A stretch of DNA of 64,000 nucleotides from Harmonia axyridis (taxonomy: Eukaryota > Arthropoda > Insecta > Coleoptera > Coccinellidae): contig NC_059503.1 in the NCBI RefSeq assembly GCF_914767665.1, positions 54,888,352 through 54,952,351 of the forward strand. Direction: 5' to 3'. The notes under the pieces were generated by a model. That model made no database searches. It was not told where the DNA came from and saw nothing but the letters and a program-made list of their open reading frames with translations. The translations under genes and the position numbers were made by a program. This document shows, in pieces, positions 55,281 through 64,000 of the stretch (positions are counted from its first letter, which is position 1; every line of letters begins with the position of its first letter).

Positions 55281-55599
55281 CTCAAAAAAAAAAATACAGC
55301 ATAGTGACACAATAATAGAGTCTTTCTGTCCAGGAAACGAGAGTTGAAATTTTATTTGACCATTTTATCAAGAATATTATGATCCATTGGAATGATAAAA
55401 TTCCAATGAGTTTTAGCTTCGAAATAATTAGGTCCGAAATACATGAAACCAATTCATTGGTAATCAATCAGTGTATATATCCATTCTGCTGACGCTCCTA
55501 CCTGCATTTGAATCGAGACTGAACTCTGCACCCTGAAGATACTCCAATCATTGATCCTGCTCTTTACGTATTTCATTTATCGTTGATCCTTCAGAGCAA

Positions 55600-55860
55600 T
55601 TCAATCTCCCTTGGAAAATCTGGTGTATTTTCAATCGACTTTGGACTGGTCATGATCGTTGCAATAGTATGATCTTCAAATGGCATTCTATTGAAAGCCC
55701 ACTATGTGAGTGTGATGTTGGTGTAGAAGAAACCATTGACCACTTGGTGAATCTTTGTCCAATTCATAATTTTCATAGTGGTTTCCAAGCTATCCATCCA
55801 GTTTCAGAATCATTTTTAGAATGGGTCGCTCACTTGGAATCGATGTGAAACTCAGATCTT
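55600..55860 (+). pseudogene. Jockey/R1-like LINE C-terminal zinc-knuckle fragment
   Basis: The plus strand reads RLWTGHDRCNSMIF, ESPLCECDVGVEETIDHLV and NLCPIHNF, the C-x-C...H...C cluster that ends many insect LINE ORF2 proteins, preceded by the usual R.(T)GH.R motif. It faces the minus-strand reverse-transcriptase fragment at 56048, so the two are separate insertions. Confidence 0.7.
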
Positions 55861-56047
55861 CTTTTTGTTTAAGGTCCGGAATTTACATTCCCTTCGGCTC
55901 TAATTTCATTTCTCCTATTTTCTGCTTTTGTCTGATCAGGAGGCTTTCCTCCCTACTTCATGTCACTTTTTGTATCATCTTTCTTAATTCCTTGTTCTCG
56001 TGTTCTTTCAGCGTCTCTATTGTCTTCTTTCTATGCTTATTGACTAT

Positions 56048-56614
56048 TTATTCAATAGTTTCAATTTTCAGTTCTTCTCTGATTTGTTGGTTAGTTATAT
56101 ACCATGGGGCGCCAACCGCTGTTCTTATTACTGAATTCAGTGTACTTTGCAACTGATCATTATTATTGTCCTTCGTATTGTACCAGGTAACTCCTGCATA
56201 CGTAATGCTTGGTATTAGCATTATTTTTATTATCTTCAGCTTGTTTTCTAAAGGAAGTTTACTTCTAGGGTTGAGCAATGGGTACAATCTGCCGTGCAAT
56301 TGCCTTGTCTTTTTTCTGTTTTCTTCTATCTGTTTGTTAAAATTCATACTTTCATCCAGTAATACTCCCAGATATTTTGCTTTCTTTTTCCATTCTATCG
56401 TCTGGTTATCTATTTTGACGTTTCCTGCTCTTTCTTTCTTTACTGTTGTTCCTCCGAAGTAGATTGCAACTGTTTTCGATGTGTTCACTTTGAATCTCCA
56501 TTTCTTGAAGTATTCCATCAGTGAATCGATATGATGGGAACTCTTATATTCATTACTTTTTTTCTTGTTCTTCTCTTTTTTGATTTTAGATTTAATTAAG
56601 ATATATGTCGTCAA
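56048..56614 (-). pseudogene. Jockey-like LINE reverse-transcriptase thumb region, 188-codon open frame
   Basis: An uninterrupted 188-residue frame: FKVNTSKTVAIYFGGTTVKK (the N..KT motif), AKYLGVLLDESMNFNKQIEE (KYLGV..D), PLENKLKIIKIMLIPSITYA and SVIRTAVGAPWYITNQQIRE. It corresponds to the end of the reverse transcriptase and the thumb. The catalytic FADD lies outside the fragment. The frame continues a little beyond, with a stop at 56048. The protein lacks its N-terminal ~two thirds, so it is a truncated copy. Confidence 0.82.
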
Positions 56615-56619
56615 CTTTT

Positions 56620-57640
56620 GGTGAAGAGGAAAGATTGAGGGGATTTTGTTCGGATAAAAACGAGGATCTTCAATATGAATATGTCAGCTTATTCTGTAAA
56701 CAAATGCACAAACCAATCACTGCACCTATATAGGAGAAAAAGCTTTGGCGGATAGAGATTTTTATCTGCTCTTGTATCATACGTTGAAATGTCAGAATTC
56801 ACCGACTGTTCAGCGGTAAATTATCACTTAACCTTAAATCCATAGAACAGGCTATAGTTTCACTGCTAACACGACATCAGACTGTCTTCCTTTTGCCAAA
56901 TACAATTATAATCATTCCACTTCTCAACCAGGGATCATAAATAAGCTCTCCGGAGAATTACGCATGTTCTTCTGTGTCCGGCCTCAAGACCAGAGAAATA
57001 AATCTTTTCTTTATCTCTCCGAAGTTCCGATACAAAGATTACCGGTTGGCCTAAAGATCACTCGGTGGCATAAGATATGCAAATAGAATCGGGATTTGCT
57101 GATCTTGACTTCAGATTGCTTTGGGACCTCATCGAACGGAAGTGTGCCGTGATTTTCTGTTATTCACTGCGTGCCACGCTATAATTTTACGTTATTTGTC
57201 TTCTGAAGGCCACGAGGAAACCTTAGGAGGATTCCGAGAAGGGACGGTTCTCTAAAAGACATATCTCACTACATCTCGTCGAAGAATTGAAGCGAGGAGA
57301 ATAACCCATTTGAAAAATAGAATGGCGTCAAGTGATGCTGCCAAATGAAGCATCACGATGAGTGATTAGTTGTGTGAAAATAAAAATGAACTCATCATAC
57401 TGCTTGACTTATTTATAAATGTTTACATTCTGGCAATTGCCGCAGTGAAAGAGTTGCTTTCGCCATGTGACAGGTTCCTCTATTATTTTCTCCGAAATGT
57501 CACAAATTTGACAAGAATGAGGTTGATCGAGACTATCTGGTGAAGATGAATGTAGACCGCGATTGCCATTAATCAGGTTTTATGTGCCTTGAAACACCGT
57601 CCACAAGATTTTTTTTTTCACTTTGTAGATGAAAGTTGCT
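56620..57640. other. Apparently unique, less AT-rich non-coding stretch
   Basis: No repeat partner in the window and no coding motif. The segment 56930-57300 is noticeably less AT-rich than the surroundings. It may be unique intron or regulatory DNA of the channel locus, but nothing specific shows this. Confidence 0.35.
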
Positions 57641-57645
57641 TCATT

Positions 57646-57975
57646 CTAATGGGTGTTTTTCTAAAAGCTTGATAACGTTAAATGATAATACAAGACAGAA
57701 ATATTTTTGGAATGAATTTGAAATTTGAAGTTACCGTCCAATTTTTCACTAGTTTTTCCAATAAATTTGGCTGTATGGCATCAATAGTGGCCTGATATTG
57801 GCTTTAAGTGTTGCTGATTTATCGACATAAACCAATGTCCTAATATAGCCCCATAATAAGTAATCGAGAGGCGGATGAACGAGGGGGCCAATGAACAGGA
57901 CCACTTCTGGAAATAGAGTTGCCACCAAATAGACTTTGCAACAAACTGATGGTTAAGCGCGATGTATGACAATGA
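57646..57975 (-). pseudogene. Mariner 3'-end fragment, sister of 6246-6830
   Basis: Begins with the terminal TGGGTGTTTTTCTAAAAGCT and matches 6246-6640 in order, including the decayed third-Asp region (ATAGCCCCATAATAAGTAAT, inverse of ...DYLLWGY). It stops abruptly at about 57970, at the edge of the large inverted repeat. Confidence 0.7.
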
Positions 57976-58297
57976 CAGAATCAGAATTTGTGAATACGAA
58001 TTTTGATGATAGGGGAACATGATCTAGGATACAAAGCTTGTTTCTACTAGCAACCCCCTGTAGAGGGTTGCAACCCTATCTGGAAATTGAATAGGGAAAG
58101 TGGGTAGTTTTGAAGCACAAATGAGTGCATAGATTCCAATTTGTATGAACCTGCAGTTTGTGTTCTATGAAGTGGATATTCACAAAGTTATAGGGTTTTT
58201 TATGGAATTATGGTATCGATAAAATTAAATGGAACAGAGATGTTCTAATTGATCGTATGATTTCTTTTGAAAGAAGAATATTTATAACAAACAGTAT

Positions 58298-58490
58298 TAG
58301 TAAAAATTTATAGCAAATGCTCAAAGTTCTTGCCATTAGATTACATGCAGCGATACAATCGTTCTTCAAAGTTAATGTTGGTTGTTGCTTCGTCTTCGTA
58401 CAAAAACTAATCACGGTTTTATCGCTCATTGCGATTGCTATTAGCAATCTTATAGTGAGAAATTTGAGAATTTGTGGTGAATTTTTACTA
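58298..58490. mobile_element. 193-bp MITE inserted in the left arm
   Basis: Ends TAGTAAAAATT and AATTTTTACTA, with ~36 bp of imperfect inverted similarity. The right arm lacks it: there the sequence runs directly CACTAATACTGTTTG near 59622-59636. Flanks read AGTAT and ATACT. Confidence 0.65.
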
Positions 58491-58589
58491 ATACTTTCAC
58501 AAGATCTGAAGTGGTGATCCAAAAATTTTACTTCACGATAGATTGGTGGTTTAGGATCAGAGAAACAGGAAAATGATACTATGTCAGTT

Positions 58590-58632
58590 CGTCGACATTT
58601 CTGAAAAAAATATCTCCATCCTCAGGGCTCTA
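58590..58632 (-). ncRNA. Hammerhead-ribozyme-like motif, left arm
   Basis: Minus-strand counterpart of the right-arm motif. It reads GCC, CTGAGGA (a full CUGANGA match), a longer imperfect stem II, GAAAT, GTC and GAC. Here the core is intact but stem I and stem II are weaker. Confidence 0.4.
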
Positions 58633-59519
58633 CAAAATTTACGGAAAACATCATTTGTAACATTGATGAAGGTGTTTACAAAAATAAAGGAAAGATGAGC
58701 ATTACTAAAAGTTATTGACTAGAAAATATCACAGAAATATGGTCTGGCATAATAAAGATAAACAATGAAACATTATGCAATTCAAAAGATTTTTTAGTTT
58801 GAAATAAAAAGTAATATACACACATATAGGTATAAACAAAGTACTTACAGGCTAGACAAATATATCTTCCCAAAATCATCGCAATAAAATTCGAATCAAT
58901 TCTCCAATATTCCACGTAAAGAAGAACATAGTAAATTATTAAAAAGTAGGGACAAACAATGCGACAGATGCATAGACAGTACGCCGACAGAAGGAGGTGA
59001 AATCAAAGGAACAGCGGACTCGAAACAAATTAGGGTAAAAAACTTAGATGTATGTATGTGATGCACTTGAAAACAAATAACCAACTACGAAATGAAAAAA
59101 AAATAAAATAAAATAAAAATTTCTTGCCCCTATCAACTTCATTACTTCAGTGCATCACATACATACATCTGAGTTTTTTACCCTAATTTGTTTCGAGTCC
59201 GCTGTTCCTTTGATTTCACCTCCGTCTGTCGGCGTACTGTCTATGCATCGGTCGAATCGATTTGAATTTTAATTGAATTTTGGAAAGATACATTTGTGTA
59301 GCTTGTAAGTACTTTGTTTATAACTATATGTGTGTATATTACTTTTTATTTTGAACTAAAAAATTTTTTGAATTGTATAATGTTTCATTGTATATCTAAA
59401 TTATGCCAGACCATCTTTTCTGTGATATTTTCTATTCGATAACTTTTAGTAATGCTTATATTTCCTTCATTTTTGTAAACACTTTCATCAATGTTACAAA
59501 TGATGTTTTCCGTAAATTT

Positions 59520-59566
59520 TGGAGAGCCCTGAGAATGGAAATAAATTTTTCCGAAACGTCGGCGAA
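59520..59566 (+). ncRNA. Hammerhead-ribozyme-like motif, right arm
   Basis: GCC (59526-59528), then CTGAGAA (59529-59535), a GGAAA/TTTCC stem, GAAAC (59553-59557), GTC (59558-59560) and GGC (59561-59563) occur in hammerhead order: stem I, CUGANGA core, stem II, GAAA core, stem III with cleavage triplet, stem I. One core base differs (A for G in CUGANGA). The very short ACGT stem III is the form reported for Penelope-like and retrozyme hammerheads, which may act as dimers. Activity is doubtful in this arm. Confidence 0.4.
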
Positions 59567-59962
59567 CTAACAGAGTATCATTTTCCTGTTTCTCTGATCC
59601 TACACCACCAATCTATCGTTCACTAATACTGTTTGTTGAAAATATATTTCTTTCATTAAAAATTATACAATCAATTAGAACATCTCTGTTTCATTTAGTT
59701 TAATCGGTTTCATAATTCCATAAGGAACAACTTGTAACTCTGTGAATATTCACATTATAGAACTCAAACTGCAGGTTCATACGAATTTGAATCCATGCAT
59801 ACATTTGTGCTACAAAACCCACTTTCCCAATTCGAATTCCTAATGGATTGCAACCCTCTCCAGGCATTTGCTAGTAGGAATAAGCTTTGTATTCCAGATC
59901 ATGTCCCCCTGTCATAAAAAATCGACTTGTCTGAGTGTTTTCACAAATTCTGATTCGTTGTT

Positions 59963-61056
59963 GAGTTATTGAGGGTGGACACTTTGAAATGAGACACCCT
60001 GTATATGAATATTCTCCACTTACAGTAACAAGTTGAAAACGATTTCTTATGTAATACTAAAACCACCAAAGTAGACTCCCACCTCCGCAAGTCTCTTAAC
60101 TAGTCTATAACTAATTTGAGGGTTCCTTAAACGCATCAAGGAAAAGTACAATTTCTTCATGCTTCCAAATGATCTCATCGAGTTAAACCCGAAAAACTCC
60201 CTTTGAAATCTTCGTGTCGACAACTCAGTCTTCCTAATAGCGGCACGTCTTGAATACCAACCACAACTACCTTCAATCCTCCTTCCCCTCTCACCTACCA
60301 ATATATGCTTCATCTACCTTCCTCGTCTAGGTTAATTTACCTGGTGCCCCTATGTAGATCCTAAAGGTGTCGACACATCTCTCCCAAGCCAATTTTCTTC
60401 GCCGATAACCGTCCTGTTCGACGTGTTTGGCAAGATACCAGGACTTCCGATGTTAGAACCTCCCAACAGGGTTGGTCTACTGCAACCCCAATTTGGGGTT
60501 ATTAAGTGGGAGGTTTCTCCCGTCGAATCGATAGCCCCTGTGATTATATGCCTTGAAGGAGCGGTCTTCCGAAAAAGTAACAAGATTCGTCTGTCGACAC
60601 CTTGGATATGTTGCTGATAGAAGTTGAGCGTAGCGAAAAGTCCGTTGGGTCATACCTCAGAGTAATAAACATAGATAGAGGAAGCGTATGTCATTTTCAG
60701 TAAGCAAATTTTGTCCCCAATATAAAATATCTAATTTGACATGAAGCGCGCCGGAATGAAAAAATATCAGTGATAGGATATTTCTCTACAAAGAACGCAC
60801 TTCTTATGTCCCATAATGAATCAACGTTTCATATTAACTCAAAATAAATTGAAATAAATACCTAAATATATCAGGAATTCAGAAAACTAACTTCAAGTGC
60901 AGGAAACGACGTGAAACAACCGATAGCAAAATTTGCCAAACCTTGGAGATCAGCAAGTGGATACAGAAAAAAAAATCCGCTCATTATAAATTCAACAATT
61001 AGAAAAATATCGGATTCCAAATATTCAAATTTGCTTTCAATTGGAAATCACCCAAA
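59963..61056. other. No gene recognised; contains a small inverted-end element
   Basis: An 88-codon minus-strand frame at 60047-60313 has no recognised motif. The segment 60350-60660 is GC-richer and contains the element described separately. Confidence 0.4.
60358..60606. mobile_element. ~250-bp element with GTCGACA-containing inverted ends
   Basis: AAGGTGTCGACA near 60364 and its inverse TGTCGACACCTT near 60592 are perfect 12-bp inverted ends, each next to ATCC/GGAT. The interior is GC-richer than the flanks and non-coding. Target duplication is unclear and the family unknown. Confidence 0.5.
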
Positions 61057-61060
61057 TAAA

Positions 61061-62432
61061 TGTAGGCTTGGTTAATCGATCGTCTACAGGTATGATTCGA
61101 TTACCTGGCCTTTCGTCTTTTTCTCCGTGACTTTGTCGGTTTTGTTATAATTAAACTCTTTTGAATTATTTACATCTATGTGGGATCCAAATTCTTAACA
61201 CCCAACTGAATGATACGCTACTGACTTTACGAGACGAAAACTACGCGGTGGACCATGCAGTTTCATCGATATAGGGGGACGTAAGGGAAAGAGGTACTTG
61301 AGACTGGTATAGGATACAATATACGAACGAGGGCGGAATTCGACGTTAGAGAATAGACGGACATAGTTAGTATTCGACGTTACAGATAAGACGGAAAAGG
61401 TTAAAGAATTCGACGTGATAGACGCATCTGATTCGACGTAAAATATATTAGACGCAGCTAGTTAGATAATTCGAAGTTAGATATAGACGGATCAACTCGA
61501 ATAATCAGACAATTAGACGATTAGGAATTATACGAAATAAAATAACTTCGATAGTTCGATAGACGAAAGTTCAGTGGCTGTACATTCAATTGAAGTTGAA
61601 TTGTACATAGTGTAAATAAACAATAGTTAAGTTCCGGCGGCCTTTTTATATAAACCCCTAGACAACGATATAAAAACCCTACATCTATTTACAAAGCCAC
61701 ACTTCTACAGTACAAACTCAGTATTGAGAAGATATTAATTACGTCTTAATTACAAGTATCTCACTACGGTAATGAATTTCGTTTTTAACTCGAGTGTTAA
61801 TTACTCGAAACGTCTTCGATTATCACGTCTTCGTCGTACCTTCTTTTTTCGGTCGTCTCGTCTCTAACTTGCTCGCGACTCGTCTTAATCTAGTCCGCGA
61901 ACCGTATTTACTTCTTACGTCTTAAGTTGACTGACCGAACTTGACTCGACTTGCCTTGAACTTTACTCGTCTTCGACTTAACTTGAACTGACTCTCTGCC
62001 GATTAGAACTACCCTGTCTCGAATATCGACCTCCCTTCTTTCGGCTTGACAACATCCTTAGGGAAAGTACCATCCCCTAGTCCAATAAGAGCTTTGCCGT
62101 ACCGCCCACAAAGATCTTCGCGGATTCCTGGAAATCGAATATTCTCGAAGGACTAGAACCTAATACACAGATGTGACACATCTGGTACGACCGTATTGTT
62201 TTCGAACTTTCACAACCCCCCAGTAAATCTCTTCAAGATTCAAAACTCCATGACATATCTTCGACACCTCGAAGAATAACACATCCTTTTTACATCATAT
62301 GTACAATAACAATTCGTTCCCTGTAAATTCATTGAAACTGTCATGCCCTCGACACTTGAAGAAACTAATAGGTCTCCAAACATCCGGTTGACCATCTCAA
62401 TTATTTACAGGGAACAATAACTGGATCCTACA
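61061..62432 (-). mobile_element. Solo LTR E, carrying a nested LTR
   Basis: Reads TGTAGGCTTGG at the left and GGATCCTACA at the right, flanked by TAAA on both sides (61057-61060, 62433-62436). Without the nested 505-bp element and its TCTA duplicate the LTR is ~863 bp, in line with the other copies. Best-preserved ends of the five. Confidence 0.9.
61179..61683 (+). mobile_element. Nested solo LTR of a second family
   Basis: Starts TGTGGGATCC, ends CCCTACA, flanked by TCTA on both sides (61175-61178, 61684-61687), interrupting LTR E within ACATCTATTTACAAAG. The orientation is provisional because only TG...CA ends define it. Inside (about 61336-61490) ATTCGACGT recurs about five times, each followed by AGACGG/AGACGC at ~20 bp, a degenerate ~32-bp tandem array. 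The similar ends (GGATCC near the start, CCTACA end) suggest it is a distant relative of the host LTR family. Confidence 0.8.
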
Positions 62433-62436
62433 TAAA

Positions 62437-63009
62437 TATATTTCATTCAATATAATATAAATTCGAAACGATATAGTAAAATTGTGGTTTGAAAATATAT
62501 CTTAATCTGACAAGGTAATCTAACCATGTTGGGGACATCCAAAAATTGCGTATACTCCCTCTATCTATGTATATTACTTTATGGGTCATACTCATTTGTG
62601 CAGATGGATTTCTATAGAGGTTGATATTTTTCTGCTTGTTAAGGAAAACAAGAGCGGAAATTTTTAGCTAGATACTCTAACCGGCAGAAAACTTGGCCAC
62701 CTGTAATTTTGATGAAGTTCGTTGTCCAAGAACATTTTTTTTATTTTTTCATCGATTTCATTCGTTCGTACGCCAAATTGAAGATAATTCTTTTGGTATT
62801 GAACCAAACTCAAGAAAATTTCTCCAAAAATGTTGATAGCTTATTTATACAGGGCGAAAACAAAAACATTCATTTGTAGTCAATTTTCTTAAGACCCTTT
62901 GGAACAGTTCAGGAAATTTATAGAGTTCACGCTCAGTTTTTTACAAAGACCATCCTTTTTGCCATCTTCCAGTCTTTATTTCACCCTGATATAATATCAA
63001 ATATCAATT
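62437..63009. other. No gene; weak terminal-repeat pair
   Basis: ACAGGGCGAAAACAAAAAC near 62850 and the inverse of CAGGGTGAAATAAAGAC near 62970-62990 may be the ends of a ~140-bp element. Otherwise featureless. Confidence 0.35.
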
Positions 63010-63505
63010 TTTTGGTAGATATACACGTATTCAAATGAAAGCCTGGTCTTATAAACACGCCAAGCTCTATTGCGTATCAAGTATATCATGAGCAGCACGT
63101 ACCGAATTATTATTGAAAACAGAACTCTAAATGCCCAACGATACATACAAAATTTTTTTCAGGAAGCTGTAGTTTCCTATACTCCATTTGTTGGAGAGGA
63201 CTTCATTTCCATGCACGACGCATGTAGCAAATATCATAGACCAATATTTGGCGGAGGTTGATATCCAACGTTTAGAATGTCCTGCATCTAGCCCGGATCT
63301 GAATCCGATTGAACATCTCTGGGATGAAATTCGAAGAAACATTAATCGTCGTCCTATACCTACTCAAAACACTAGACGAGCTGTGTTTTGCGTTGCAATC
63401 TGAATATGATGCAATTCCTCAAGATCGCATTATTCGTCTCAACAATTCGATGTCCTGGCGATTGTATGAAGTTATTTCCACTAGAGGTGGCCATACGAAA
63501 TAAAG
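63010..63505 (+). pseudogene. Tc1-like transposase relic
   Basis: Plus strand in three frames: NAQRYIQNFFQEAVVSY and PFVGEDFISMHDA (second Asp region), then DIQRLECPASSPDLNPIEHL (Glu in NPIE), then SEYDAIPQDRIIRLNNSMSW and YEVISTRGGHTK with a stop at ~63501. Frameshifts near 63255 and 63370. The N-terminal half is missing. Confidence 0.8.
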
Positions 63506-64000
63506 AAAAATTCCAATTATGTTTTTTTTTTGTTACAAATTCCTGTTGGAAATGAAAACGTTAACAATTACATTTTTTTTCCCTAAAACAATTCCTGGCT
63601 TTTATTTGAATGCGTGTATTCAAGAGAAATCAAGATATCTAGGTGAACCCTGTCTAAATAAGCTATCATCAATTTGGAGAACTTTTCTTGAGTTTGTTTT
63701 TGACCAAAGAGTTTATCTTCAATTTGGCATAACAACAATAGAAATCGATGAAAAAATACGAAAGTTTTGAACAACGAACTTCAGCAAAATTTTAGGTGGC
63801 CGAGTTTTTTTGCCGGTGAGTGTAGTTGACATTTAGGATATTGCCAATTCCAGGATCTTCGAAGTTCTTACATGATCCTTTCTGTTCGAGTAATTCCTGG
63901 CAAGTGGTGTCAAAATAATGAGCCCCCACGCGACTGTCAATGAGATTGAGGTTACTTATGTTTTTGAAGGTTCCATCAGGAAATATCAATTCAGCAGGAT
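63506..64000. other. No recognisable gene
   Basis: AT-rich end of the window. Parts resemble in wording the segment 62700-62830 in inverse orientation (GGTGGCCGAGTTTT near 63793 against AAAACTTGGCCACCTG near 62688), so another inverted repeat pair may flank the Tc1 relic. Confidence 0.4.

Larger units (their letters stand above)
57979..59957. repeat. ~2-kb inverted repeat, arms 0.8-1.1 kb, 81-bp AT spacer
   Basis: Left arm 57979-59067 and right arm 59149-59957 are inverse copies: the outer ends read TCAGAATTTGTGA against TCACAAATTCTGA, the inner ends GTGATGCACT against AGTGCATCAC. The left arm is longer because of a ~200-bp insertion (58298-58490) and a ~70-bp insertion near 58880-58950. The spacer is mainly AAATA repeats. 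A small ribozyme-like motif is present in each arm. No coding frame. It may be a head-to-head dimer of the 3' region of a retroelement, possibly Penelope-like (inference). Confidence 0.8.

Noticed and set aside
60047..60313. 88-codon minus-strand frame as a channel exon
   Set aside because: Basic composition but no similarity I recognise and no clear splice sites in the right phase.
1..64000. CRISPR arrays, operons, ribosome-binding sites, phage genes
   Set aside because: No regularly spaced short repeats with unique spacers, and the spliced exons and retroelements show eukaryotic DNA.

Overview
The window looks like AT-rich insect nuclear DNA, most plausibly from a beetle. The evidence is abundant mariner, Tc1, Helitron and LINE relics of insect type, spliced exons, and no operons or prokaryotic signals. 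Nearly all of it is transposon-derived. The only host-gene signal is on the minus strand: two adjacent exons (18244-18393 and 18026-18167, separated by a 76-bp intron) that match by eye the end of the PAS domain and the following linker of an ERG-type voltage-gated potassium channel (seizure/KCNH group). A third, GC-rich open segment with good splice sites (297-527) is phase-compatible and could be the next exon across a ~17.5-kb intron. If so, most of the window is intron of this channel gene, swollen by repeats.

Region by region. 1-9.5 kb: the candidate exon, an RNase-H LINE relic, a 1.2-kb non-LTR-like insert with a 24-bp target duplication, and a mariner nested inside an opposite mariner. 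9.53-14.49 kb: a full-length CR1-like LINE with both reading frames intact, inserted in a repeat whose uninterrupted paralogue lies at 30.7 kb. 15.36-17.16 kb: a mariner split by a complete 770-bp TRIM-like mini-retrotransposon whose LTRs contain a tRNA-like segment. 18-19.4 kb: channel exons and a mariner in the intron just upstream. 20-26 kb: a solo LTR, Tc1 and mariner relics, and a 440-bp MITE. 27-31 kb and 34.3-34.9 kb: composite repeats, including two copies of a ~0.5-kb repeat ending in a 5S-rRNA-like segment. 31.8-36.4 kb: two solo LTRs, one splitting a LINE. 37.6-49.5 kb: Tc1, MITE, a 0.4-kb-arm inverted repeat, three mariner types, a solo LTR and a LINE relic. 49.6-50.8 kb: a Helitron with helicase remains. 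52.7-56.6 kb: decayed LINE pieces. 57.6-60 kb: a mariner end and a ~2-kb inverted repeat whose arms carry a hammerhead-ribozyme-like motif. 61-62.4 kb: a solo LTR with another LTR nested in it. 63-63.5 kb: a Tc1 relic.

The strongest candidates for something undescribed are the TRIM with a Pol III-like, tRNA-derived block in each LTR (analogous to plant Cassandra, which carries 5S sequence), the separate 5S-like repeat, and the hammerhead-like palindrome. Several insertions are supported by precise target-site duplications and by uninterrupted paralogues inside the same window. All identifications are by eye; no database search was run.
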